NCBI GenBank assembly: GCA_017504325.1
Contig: JAFVRL010000033.1
Coordinates: 1-8,155, forward strand
DNA length: 8,155 nt
Direction: 5' to 3'
From: Lentisphaeria bacterium
GTDB lineage: Bacteria; Verrucomicrobiota; Lentisphaeria; Victivallales; UBA1829
In this document: piece by piece, positions 1 to 6,395 of the stretch
Layout: each line of letters starts with the position of its first letter
Numbering within the stretch: position 1 is the first letter of the stretch
Program-made: the position numbers and the translations under genes
Notes under the pieces: model-generated
The model's input: only the letters and a program-made list of their open reading frames with translations
What the model was told of the DNA's origin: nothing
Database searches by the model: none

Positions 1-533
1 AGTCCGCCGGTCATGGAGAAAAGGCGGTTCCAGCGTGCCATATAGGTACGGCCGCCTCCGTAAAATTCCCGGTTTTCTGCAAGAAATACTTTTCCCAGAG
101 TTCCTGCATCAATGATCTCTTTCAGGCGTTTGAGTACGGCACGATGACGCAGATTGAAGCCGATCATCACAGTTATGCCTACTTTTTTGGCAAGTTCGAT
201 GATCTCTTTACCATCTTTCACATTGGTGGCGAGGGGTTTGTCGATCAGGACATTCCAGCCCAGATTCAGAGCGGCAATGGCACAATCATGGTGGAAGGCA
301 TCGGGACTTGTGATGATGACCCCGTCAAGAGTTTCCTTTTTGCTCATCTCTTCCATAGTGGTATAGAAATTGGGGGTGATCCCCAGAATCTTGGCAGCTC
401 CCCGCATACGCACAGGATTGGGATCGCACAATGCGGCAATCTCCACATCTTCCCTGCCGGAAAGGATCTTACCGAAACATCCGGTACCGCGGGTACCGGT
501 ACCAATAATAGCTACACGCAATTTTTTACTCAT
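1..533 (-). CDS. Gfo/Idh/MocA family oxidoreductase, N-terminal part (partial)
   Basis: The gene starts at ATG 531-533 and leaves the window at its left edge after 177 codons, so the C-terminal substrate domain is not visible. The N-terminus is a Rossmann fold. It has a GTGTRG nucleotide-binding loop (residues 11-16), an acidic residue after the second strand (CDP, D37), an SPD turn (76-78) and the family DKP motif (98-100), whose Lys is the usual active-site residue. A GFNLRHR segment follows (125-131), then TYMARWNR (163-170), as in many sugar- or inositol-type members. The family uses NAD(P) to oxidise or reduce sugars and related polyols in the cytoplasm; the substrate cannot be read from this part. 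An AAGGAC ribosome binding site lies 5 nt upstream of the ATG. The missing left part includes the domain that would define specificity. Confidence 0.93.
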   Translation of the reverse strand, partial: MSKKLRVAIIGTGTRGTGCFGKILSGREDVEIAALCDPNPVRMRGAAKILGITPNFYTTMEEMSKKETLDGVIITSPDAFHHDCAIAALNLGWNVLIDKPLATNVKDGKEIIELAKKVGITVMIGFNLRHRAVLKRLKEIIDAGTLGKVFLAENREFYGGGRTYMARWNRLFSMTGG

Positions 534-554
534 CTTCTGTCCTTGTTTTGTTTA

Positions 555-583
555 TTTATGGTTAATTGTAAGATTTTTTACAA
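555..583 (-). promoter_or_regulatory. Candidate promoter of the oxidoreductase gene, with dyad
   Basis: On the minus strand a TTGTAA box (578-583) lies 17 bp from CATAAA (555-560), about 22 nt before the ATG. Each box matches four of six consensus bases. The -35 box is one arm of a perfect 6-bp inverted repeat, TTGTAA (566-571) and TTACAA (578-583) with a 6-bp spacer, so a repressor could bind across it. The AT-rich background makes chance matches likely. Confidence 0.3.
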
Positions 584-702
584 AGTCATTAATATATTCC
601 TTTTTCCTGAAAATTACAAACTGAAAATGCTGAAAAATCACATTCCCGCAAAAATACGGAAACAAAAGAATAAGAAAGTACCTGTCCTGCTGTTGCTGCT
701 GT

Positions 703-730
703 AAAAAACAACGGGCTGCAGCACCCGCTT
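703..730 (-). terminator. Probable rho-independent terminator after the Cys-rich lipoprotein gene
   Basis: Read on the minus strand, a hairpin with a CGGG/CCCG core (724-727 with 712-715), extended by a G-U and an A-U pair, is followed after a short gap by six T residues (703-708). It lies about 65 nt downstream of the lipoprotein stop codon and before the oxidoreductase promoter region, which is where a transcript end is expected. The stem is short, so its strength is uncertain. Confidence 0.5.
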
Positions 731-792
731 TCCGGTTTGCCGCAGTCCGCATTTTTTCCCCGGACATTATTTATCTGTCAGGGATTTTTTTG

Positions 793-1497
793 TCAGTTGG
801 CAGTCACGATGAAGGTATCATCTTCCACAACTTCATCGGCAAGAACAGGGAAGCCGCCTGTTTCTGCGATCTGCTTATTGGCTTTGGCGTCCGCTTTCGG
901 AGCGCATCCTTTGGAACCGTCTTTCATCTTCACATGTTCATTGGCAGTACATTTGGCAGAACCGTTCTGCGGGCATTTTTTCACCTCTTTGACTGCCCAT
1001 TTTTTCTGGCAGGGGACCATAGCATTGCCGCAGTTGTTGTCGGGACAGACAACTTTTTTATCTGCAGTCTGCATGTGTCCTTTGCCGGAACATTTATTGC
1101 CTTTTACAGGACACATTGCCAGAGGTTTGGCACACCAGGTCTTTCCATCTTTTGTCTGCCAGCACTGGGTGGCAGCACAACATTTGCCATTGGCATTATT
1201 CGGCACTGCTTCTGCATCCCATACTGCAAAGAAGTAGATTACCTGCCCCTGGGGTGTCACCGCCTGTTTTACTGCGCCTTTGGGTGCATTGACCGCATTG
1301 GAAGGACACTGGGCGGCAGGTGCCGGTGCCGCAGTTCCTGCCGGGGCAATAGCGGCAGGTGCGGGAGCTGCTGCCGGGGCCGCAGCTCCTGCAGCAGCTC
1401 CTGACTGTGCCGTCTGGTTCTGTGCCTGACAGCCGAAAGCGACAACAGCAGTAAAAAGTACGGACGCGATTGCTTTGAGAGTTTGGATCTTTTTCAT
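793..1497 (-). CDS. Predicted Cys-rich lipoprotein with repeated CCHC-like units
   Basis: I do not recognise the family. The 234-residue product starts with a signal peptide (KK, then a hydrophobic stretch to residue 22) ending in VVAFGC. Cys23 is the likely lipidated residue, although Phe at -2 and Ala at -3 make the lipobox imperfect. An Ala/Pro/Gly linker covers about residues 33-62. The rest contains 13 more cysteines (64, 106, 107, 112, 122, 129, 136, 151, 156, 163, 175, 183, 198). Two segments share one pattern: C129-x6-C136-x4-H141-x9-C151 and C175-x7-C183-x4-H188-x9-C198, each with CP at the first Cys and Asp five residues after the His. Two degenerate units (C107/C112/C122 and C156/C163) appear to belong to the same array. 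This suggests a metal-binding or disulphide-rich domain on an extended tether at the envelope. An AAAGGGGG ribosome binding site precedes the ATG at good spacing. It appears to be a single-gene unit with its own promoter and terminator. Confidence 0.85.
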   Translation of the reverse strand: MKKIQTLKAIASVLFTAVVAFGCQAQNQTAQSGAAAGAAAPAAAPAPAAIAPAGTAAPAPAAQCPSNAVNAPKGAVKQAVTPQGQVIYFFAVWDAEAVPNNANGKCCAATQCWQTKDGKTWCAKPLAMCPVKGNKCSGKGHMQTADKKVVCPDNNCGNAMVPCQKKWAVKEVKKCPQNGSAKCTANEHVKMKDGSKGCAPKADAKANKQIAETGGFPVLADEVVEDDTFIVTAN

Positions 1498-1563
1498 CTT
1501 TATCCCCCTTTGATTTATATTGTGCGGCAGAATAATGACCGTTGCCGCGTTCCGGTAGAGATT

Positions 1564-1592
1564 AGTTTACACTTGCGGAACAACTTTTACAA
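1564..1592 (-). promoter_or_regulatory. Candidate promoter of the Cys-rich lipoprotein gene
   Basis: On the minus strand, TTGTAA (1587-1592) and TAAACT (1564-1569) are separated by 17 bp and lie about 67 nt before the ATG. Each box matches four of six consensus bases. The rest of 1498-1725 is AT-rich. Confidence 0.35.
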
Positions 1593-1642
1593 AAAAAGAA
1601 GATGAAAAAAAACTTATAATCCTGTATTATTTTTTCTCCGGG

Positions 1643-1718
1643 AAAAATATTTGTACAGGGAAAAAAGAATATTTTTGCGGATAAACCGTCTTTTATAATG
1701 TAAAAGGATATTTTACAT
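1643..1718. repeat. Two AT-rich inverted repeats in the gap after the DUF790 gene
   Basis: ATGTAAAA (1698-1705) pairs perfectly with TTTTACAT (1711-1718) across a 5-nt loop, just past the stop codon of the DUF790/Bax1 gene. AAAAATATT (1643-1651) pairs with AATATTTTT (1668-1676) across 16 nt. Neither has a GC-rich stem followed by a clean T tract in the minus direction, so they are weak terminator candidates at best. They may protect the 3' end of the message or simply reflect base composition. Confidence 0.35.
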
Positions 1719-1725
1719 ACATAAA

Positions 1726-2988
1726 TCACTTACGGTGTTTTTTCTTTTTCTGTTCCGGCAGGAAATCCGCAGAGGCTTTATCCAGGAATTTACACACATT
1801 TTCCACTCCGGGGAAATTGGAAAACAGAAGAACAGAAGGGGAAGAAGACAATTTTTCTGAAAGCACCGGATCTTTTTTTACACACCCTTTTTCCACAGCA
1901 AGCAGATAATCTTTCAACTCTCCTTTTTCCATACTCTTCAACCGTTCTTCAATACGGCTTTTATGCCAGAGATGAAAGATCTCAAGATCAAAAGTACGCC
2001 CGGTAACAGAGTGTTCAAAGGTAAAGTCCGCAAAGATATTTTCCCCTCCGGGCAATTTCCGGAACGCGCTTCTTTCCGTAAGATGCCAGAAAAGAGACTT
2101 CTCCCGGAAATATTCAGCAAAAAGCCGGATCTCTTCAGGAATATACGCTCCCATATTTTCAAAATGACATTTGAGACCACTTGTGTGATCGATTTTCAGC
2201 AGATGGCTTTTGCCCTCCGCCAGAGTGATCTCTGAACGCATTTCCCACTCCGGCAACCGGCACACGGCAGGGAAAAAACCAGCCAGAAGCAAACCGTACT
2301 TTACAGAATTATCCAATATAGCGGCAGGTCCGTCGATCACAAAAGAAAATTTTTCCTCATCCCCTTTTTTTTTCCCCGGAAGGGATGAAGCTCTGCAAAG
2401 CAGCCGGAAAAATTTCAAATACTTGAAAACTCTGCGCAATTCCTGCACTTCCCCGCCCCCCGCAGTTATTTCCATACGGGAACTGTATAAAAGCAGAGAA
2501 CGCACCAGCTCCATATTGTATCTTTCAAGCAACTCTTCCGGAAAGGTTTTCCGTACCCGTAAAAGACACTCATTTTCCGGGAGATCCCCGTAGACTTCGC
2601 CCCGGGGAAATCCGGCAAGCACATTCGCCAGACTTTCTGTACGGAACTTTTCCATATTCTCCGGCAGTTTTCCATTACGGATCATTTCCGCAGACAATGC
2701 AAAAAGTTTCTCCCGTAAAGCGGGAAAAGGAGTTTCCCCGGCAAGGGAATATTCACTTCTGTCATCCAGGACTTTCACGATCCCTTTTGCCAGTTTCTGG
2801 TCCCGTTTACTGTTGATCTCCACTTTCAGAAGTTCATCCAGTTCCTTGCGGCGCAAAGAGATACTTTCTTCATACAGGGAGATGAGCCGTTCTGCAAAAT
2901 ATAAGAGACGGCTGTCTTTCACATCAATAAGATCCGGTTTGATCCTTTTGCCGGCAATATGATAACGGAGAAGGTCTTTGGTAAGCAT
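1726..2988 (-). CDS. DUF790/Bax1-type nuclease, partner of the XPB helicase
   Basis: The 420-residue product resembles Bax1 (DUF790), the nuclease that binds XPB in archaea. The start MLTKDLLRYHIAGKRIKP is typical of the family, which usually begins with a 'LLRYR...G...P' segment. The central FVIDGPAAILDNSVKYG (216-232), followed by a hydrophobic 'LLAGFFPA' and a W (248), matches the family 'GP.S....RYG..LA..LP...W' core. The C-terminal part has ADFTFEH (320-326) and LEIFHLW (335-341), corresponding to the PDF...EIxGFW nuclease core; D321 and E336 are the likely metal ligands. The tail is strongly basic (KKKKHRK). In archaea Bax1 incises DNA next to the bubble or fork opened by XPB. The gene starts 3 nt after the helicase stop, with AAAGGTGA as ribosome binding site overlapping the end of the helicase gene, so translation is probably coupled. 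Family assignment is from recalled motifs. The nuclease motifs look diverged (Ala before the Asp, no clear Lys in the usual place), so activity is inferred. Confidence 0.8.
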   Translation of the reverse strand: MLTKDLLRYHIAGKRIKPDLIDVKDSRLLYFAERLISLYEESISLRRKELDELLKVEINSKRDQKLAKGIVKVLDDRSEYSLAGETPFPALREKLFALSAEMIRNGKLPENMEKFRTESLANVLAGFPRGEVYGDLPENECLLRVRKTFPEELLERYNMELVRSLLLYSSRMEITAGGGEVQELRRVFKYLKFFRLLCRASSLPGKKKGDEEKFSFVIDGPAAILDNSVKYGLLLAGFFPAVCRLPEWEMRSEITLAEGKSHLLKIDHTSGLKCHFENMGAYIPEEIRLFAEYFREKSLFWHLTERSAFRKLPGGENIFADFTFEHSVTGRTFDLEIFHLWHKSRIEERLKSMEKGELKDYLLAVEKGCVKKDPVLSEKLSSSPSVLLFSNFPGVENVCKFLDKASADFLPEQKKKKHRK

Positions 2989-2991
2989 ATA

Positions 2992-4458
2992 TCACCTTTC
3001 CCCTGTCTGCGTTTCTTCCGGCAACTCCTTTACCGGAGCTTCATTATACTGGTAATTACCATAGGCACGGTGCTGACGGCGGCGGAAACTTACACTCATT
3101 TCACTGGTTCCGTCACTGACCAGTTCATACAATACAGCCTGTTTGCCTTCTTTTGCACGGAGGATACGCCCCAGCCTCTGCACATGTTCTCTGGTACTTC
3201 CGCTTCCGGAAACGACGATACCGATACTTGCTTCCGGCACATCCACTCCTTCATTGAGTACTTTACTGGTAAGCAGTACCGGATATTCCCCGCTGCGGAA
3301 TCTTTCCAGAAACTCTTTTCTTTCCGCCGCCTTTGTCCTGTGGGTGATCACCGGAAGACAGAAACACTCCCCCATAGCGTATGCCGCATCATTATCCGCA
3401 GTAAAGACAATGATCCTTTCCCCCGGATTGTTCCGCAGGATCTTCCAGACAGCTTCCAGTTTGCTTTTTCCGTATCTGGCGATACTGCGCTGTTCCAGAT
3501 ACCCCTTCAGAGCCTCCCGGCCTCCGGGAGCGCGGGCGGCAAGAATAATAAAGGAACTCCAGGCATCTTTCATGGAAAAATCAATATTATGACGGCGGAC
3601 AAAAGAAATATATTTTTGTCTTGCCTGCGTATATCTTTCCTGTTCCTCTGCCGAAAGAATGACCGGAATACGCCTTGTGATGTAAGGGGAAAGCACACTT
3701 CCTTCCAGTTCATGGATATGGATACGGCAGACCAATGGACCAAGCAGTTTTTCCATGATCTCAAAGCCGCCGTCCTCCCGTTCCGGAGTGGCACTCAACC
3801 CCAGGCGGTAGGGAGCAAGACACATGGAGGCACTTTTCCGGTTCACTTCCCCGGGAAGATGATGACACTCATCATATATGGCAAGTCCGAACCGGTTTCC
3901 CATAAACTCCATATTGAGAACAGCAGAGTCGTAGGTGGAGACTGTTATATCTTTTATATCGTGACTTCCTCCACCCAGCATCCCCACATCCATCCTGAAA
4001 AACTCCCGCAGATTTTTTTCCCATTGCAGCAGAAGATCTATGGTTGGCACGATCACAATGGTGGATCTTTTTATACTTGCCATGGCAAGTGCAGCAAGAA
4101 AAGTCTTTCCGGAACCGGTGGGCATCGCAACGATCCCCCTCCCCTTGTTCTTTTTCCAGCTCTCCAATGCTTTCTGCTGGTGGGCGCGGGGAGTGTGGGG
4201 GGAATGGATATTCAGTTCCAGTATTTTGTAATCTCTTGCAAGATCTTTTACTTCAATATCACATGCCCCGCAGATGCGCAGGATCGCCGCATAATCATTT
4301 GCGGCAGCCCGGTATGCAGAGATTCTCTCATCCTTTACAGTCAGATGAGACAATACCGGAGGCATATTCCCGTCTTCCGGAGTCACGGTCAAAGTCCCGG
4401 AAACAAACTCCAGTCTTATACGCTTTTTTTCCCCTTCTCCGCCGGAAGTCATTTCCAT
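2992..4458 (-). CDS. XPB/Rad25-type SF2 DNA helicase
   Basis: The 488-residue protein is close in layout to archaeal XPB. The first 85 residues match the position of the damage-recognition domain. HD1 follows with motif I MPTGSGKT (112-119), VPTIDLLLQW (137-146), VSTYDSA (173-179), GNRF (187-190), motif II DECHHLPGE (196-204; archaeal forms usually have DEVH), motif III LGLSATP (219-225) and then RED (227-229), the XPB signature triplet. Residues about 265-330 cover the thumb region. HD2 has IIVFTADN (349-356), ITHRT (371-375), NEGVDVPEA (402-410), SGSGSTREHVQRLGRILR (417-434) and YELVSDGTSE (444-453). XPB is a 3'-5' ATP-dependent DNA opener used in nucleotide excision repair. The adjoining Bax1-type gene strongly supports a helicase-nuclease complex. 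The start at 4458 is preceded by AGGAAAGGA at 6-nt spacing; a second Met at residue 3 is possible. The gene lies 27 nt after the small lipoprotein gene. Confidence 0.93.
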   Translation of the reverse strand: MEMTSGGEGEKKRIRLEFVSGTLTVTPEDGNMPPVLSHLTVKDERISAYRAAANDYAAILRICGACDIEVKDLARDYKILELNIHSPHTPRAHQQKALESWKKNKGRGIVAMPTGSGKTFLAALAMASIKRSTIVIVPTIDLLLQWEKNLREFFRMDVGMLGGGSHDIKDITVSTYDSAVLNMEFMGNRFGLAIYDECHHLPGEVNRKSASMCLAPYRLGLSATPEREDGGFEIMEKLLGPLVCRIHIHELEGSVLSPYITRRIPVILSAEEQERYTQARQKYISFVRRHNIDFSMKDAWSSFIILAARAPGGREALKGYLEQRSIARYGKSKLEAVWKILRNNPGERIIVFTADNDAAYAMGECFCLPVITHRTKAAERKEFLERFRSGEYPVLLTSKVLNEGVDVPEASIGIVVSGSGSTREHVQRLGRILRAKEGKQAVLYELVSDGTSEMSVSFRRRQHRAYGNYQYNEAPVKELPEETQTGER

Positions 4459-4462
4459 ACCA

Positions 4463-4487
4463 GATCCTTTCCTGTCTGAAAAGGATC
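4463..4487 (-). promoter_or_regulatory. Hairpin covering the helicase ribosome binding site
   Basis: In the minus-strand message GATCCTTT (complement of 4480-4487) pairs perfectly with AAAGGATC (complement of 4463-4470) around a 9-nt loop. The 3' arm contains the AAAGGA ribosome binding site of the helicase gene. The 5' arm overlaps the TGA stop (4486-4488) of the preceding lipoprotein gene. A ribosome ending there would open the hairpin, suggesting translational coupling. The pairing is directly visible; the regulatory role is inferred. Confidence 0.5.
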
Positions 4488-4833
4488 ACTTTTTCTCCGC
4501 ATCCGGAGAAAATTCATAGATACCTGTGTTGAAATCTTTTCCCCAACCGGCAACTTTTCCGAAATAATCAAAGACAATGGGAGTACACTCATCTCTTGTG
4601 GTAAGTCCGTCCATCCACTGTGTCTGCGTGAAATAATACCAGACACGGTCATTGCAATAGGCTTCCCCTTTTACAGGTTCACCCATAATGGCAAGAACCT
4701 GTTTTTTATCCATTCCTTTGCGGATCTTTGCAAGATTGGAAAGATTGCGGTCAGCTTCCATATAAGAACAGCTGCAAAGGGAAAAGATCATTCCGGCAAA
4801 ACAAATGATATACAACCATAACTTCCGTTTCAT
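4486..4833 (-). CDS. Small BamE/SmpA-like lipoprotein
   Basis: The 115-residue protein has a short basic start (MKRK), a hydrophobic segment and a lipobox-like LCSC (19-22), with Cys22 as the likely lipidation site. The mature part carries the SmpA/OmlA pattern: an initial helix with 'IRKGMDKKQVLAIMGEP' (37-53), where the KGM...QV...MG.P spacing is typical, then VWYYF (64-68), and PIVFDYFGKVAGW (85-97) as the last strands with the FD..G.V turn. Members include BamE of the outer-membrane assembly complex, but many paralogues of this fold have other or unknown roles, so assembly function should not be assumed. The ribosome binding site AGAGGAG lies 9 nt before the ATG. It is the second gene of the minus-strand cluster, 39 nt after the pseudouridine synthase and 27 nt before the helicase. 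Confidence 0.75.
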   Translation of the reverse strand: MKRKLWLYIICFAGMIFSLCSCSYMEADRNLSNLAKIRKGMDKKQVLAIMGEPVKGEAYCNDRVWYYFTQTQWMDGLTTRDECTPIVFDYFGKVAGWGKDFNTGIYEFSPDAEKK

Positions 4834-4872
4834 TCTTATTCACTCCTCTTTCAGAAAAAACAAAACATTTCT

Positions 4873-5997
4873 TTATAATATAGCACTCATTATCTTATGA
4901 TACAAATTTGAAAACTCCTCCGGCAGGGGTGCATTTATGGAAATCATCTCTTTTTCCCCCGGAAAAACAAAAGATAAAGTTGCCGCATGCAAAGCCTGAT
5001 GGGAAAGGATCAGTTTTTCCTGATCTTCCGCAGTAAGAAGATCACCGGTGTACCGGATAAAAAGTGTATCGTCCAATCCATATAATTTATCGCCTGCCAT
5101 GGGAAAACCGAGAGAATATAAAGTAGCCCGGATCTGATGCAGTCTGCCGGTGGAAGGAATGACCTCCACAATACTCATCTTTTCCGTACATTTTACCGGG
5201 ACAAAAGAGGTGACAGCTTCTTCCCGTTCCTTATCTTTTCTCAAAGGGGGATAATGCATTTTCCCGGTAAAAGAGGGAATGGAAGAAAGAAGAGAAAGTG
5301 TCTTTTCATCCGGCAGGAATCTGCGTTTTTTATGTACCGGGCTTTTCTCATCCTGTGTCAGCACACCGCTGACAGTGAAAGGAACTTGCGGAAACCTGCC
5401 GTGAACGATGGCGATATATTTTTTCTGTACTTTGCGTTCTTCAAACAACCGGGAAAGTTTTTTGGCATTTTCCGGATCTCTTGCAAAAAGAGTCACACCG
5501 GAAGTTTCTCTGTCCAACCGGTTCACAAGCCATACCTTTCCCAGATCCTTTTCCACCACTTTAAGAAGAGTATTATTGAAAAACCTTCCGGAAGGATGCA
5601 CCGGGATGGAAGGAGGTTTGGAAACGGCTATAAATTCTTTTCTTTCCAGCAGAAGTTTATAAGAAGTATCCACCTGCGGCTCTTCAAGAGTGCTTTCGTC
5701 CGGCACAAAGGAGAGCATATCTCCAGCATGGAGAATACGGGAAGAACGCACTTTTCTCCCGTTTACAAGGATCTCCCCTGCCACGACGGCTTCCTGCCAT
5801 TGCGTTCTGCTGCGGTAGGTAAAACGGTCAGCAAGGTAGTTATCCAGCCTTTTTCCGGAATTTTCCGGAAGGATCTTTGTCTCAATGATCCTTTTTTCCC
5901 CGGAATATTCTTCCTGCCGGGAGCTGTTCCCTCCCCTTTTTTCTTTCTGATCCGCTGAAGTCAAAGCCATACTCCTTCTGAAGGCTTTTTTATCCAT
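4873..5997 (-). CDS. RluA-family RNA pseudouridine synthase with S4 domain
   Basis: The 374-residue protein converts uridine to pseudouridine in RNA, most likely 23S rRNA. After a charged, non-conserved extension (about 1-38) comes an S4 RNA-binding domain (GKRLDNYLADRF at 48-59; GEILVNGRKV at 74-83). The catalytic domain has KPPSIPVHPSGR (127-138), the active-site loop NRLDRETSG (159-167) with catalytic Asp162 (Asn in place of the commoner His), KKYIAIVHG (192-200), STGRLHQIRATL (282-293), AGDKLYG (301-307) and the closing HQALHAATLSF (333-343). Relative to compact members there is an extra stretch at about 225-258. The target uridine cannot be assigned. The start is unsure. The ATG at 5995-5997 has no clear ribosome binding site. 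Met10 (5968-5970) follows AGAAGGAGT, but with very short spacing. A good promoter lies just upstream, which leaves both possible. It is the first gene of the cluster that runs into the helicase-nuclease pair. Confidence 0.92.
   Translation of the reverse strand: MDKKAFRRSMALTSADQKEKRGGNSSRQEEYSGEKRIIETKILPENSGKRLDNYLADRFTYRSRTQWQEAVVAGEILVNGRKVRSSRILHAGDMLSFVPDESTLEEPQVDTSYKLLLERKEFIAVSKPPSIPVHPSGRFFNNTLLKVVEKDLGKVWLVNRLDRETSGVTLFARDPENAKKLSRLFEERKVQKKYIAIVHGRFPQVPFTVSGVLTQDEKSPVHKKRRFLPDEKTLSLLSSIPSFTGKMHYPPLRKDKEREEAVTSFVPVKCTEKMSIVEVIPSTGRLHQIRATLYSLGFPMAGDKLYGLDDTLFIRYTGDLLTAEDQEKLILSHQALHAATLSFVFPGEKEMISINAPLPEEFSNLYHKIMSAIL
4877..4905 (-). promoter_or_regulatory. Candidate internal promoter before the small lipoprotein gene
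   Basis: On the minus strand TTGTAT (4900-4905) is 17 bp from TATATT (4877-4882), overlapping the last codons of the pseudouridine synthase gene. The -10 box matches five of six bases and the -35 three of six. It would drive the lipoprotein, helicase and nuclease genes separately from the first gene. Confidence 0.3.
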
Positions 5998-6017
5998 TTT
6001 TTAACGAAAACAGTTCT

Positions 6018-6045
6018 AATATACGGTAAAAATCTTTCTTTTCAA
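6018..6045 (-). promoter_or_regulatory. Promoter candidate of the pseudouridine synthase cluster
   Basis: On the minus strand TTGAAA (6040-6045) and TATATT (6018-6023) are separated by 16 bp. Each box matches five of six consensus bases. The start of transcription would fall near 6011, giving a leader of about 14 nt to the first ATG or about 41 nt to Met10. Confidence 0.5.
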
Positions 6046-6225
6046 ATGAAAAAACACTGCGATTTCATATTTTTGTAAAAAAGACACAGTTCTCCCGGTA
6101 TTTTGTAAAAAAACAGGTATTTTCTCCATATTTGAGCGGGCGGAAACCGGATTAAAAAAAAGTGATTTTGTCAGATTTCCATAAGCAGACAGTATGTATA
6201 AAATATCATATCAGTAAATAAAACA

Positions 6226-6315
6226 GTCCCGCAGGGACGGTAGAACTCAGCCCGGGGTTTTAACCCCGGGAAAAATTGTAAACCGAGATTCAAGCCCCTG
6301 CGGGGCGCAGGAAAA
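6226..6315 (+). repeat. REP-like palindromic element, copy A
   Basis: About 90 bp built from three hairpins: GTCCC-GCA-GGGAC (6226-6238), CCCGGGGTT-TT-AACCCCGGG (6251-6270) and GCCCC-TGC-GGGGC (6294-6306), ending in GCAGGAAAA. It matches copy B on the other strand in order, spacing and most bases. Elements of this look are scattered in several bacterial genomes and are thought to be moved by RAYT-type transposases; none is present here. The element is non-coding. It could also affect transcript stability between the divergent genes. Confidence 0.8.
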
Positions 6316-6395
6316 AAACTGTTGAATCATTATTTCTGTAAAATAAACAATAACCAATCACAAATTACATATATTCTCCCAAAATCATGCAGGTA

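Noticed and set aside
483..503. Three closely spaced GGTACC sites
   Set aside because: They come from Gly-Thr codons of the GTGTRG nucleotide-binding loop of the oxidoreductase and need no other explanation.
745..765. Inverted repeat GTCCG...CGGAC downstream of the Cys-rich lipoprotein gene
   Set aside because: The stem is only 5 bp and has no T tract after it in the minus direction; the hairpin at 703-730 is the better terminator.
1726..4458. Restriction-modification or phage-defence island reading of the helicase-nuclease pair
   Set aside because: No methyltransferase, specificity subunit or other defence gene is nearby, the neighbours are housekeeping genes, and the motifs fit XPB and DUF790 better than type I or III restriction subunits. 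A defence role is not excluded.
2959..4479. A 506-codon open frame on the plus strand opposite the helicase gene
   Set aside because: It is antisense to a gene with full helicase motifs, shows no recognisable domain, and has the Cys/His/Ser-rich make-up of a shadow frame. Similar long shadows lie opposite the pseudouridine synthase gene (5137-5958), ffh (6666-7382) and the Cys-rich lipoprotein gene (737-1237 and 790-1404).
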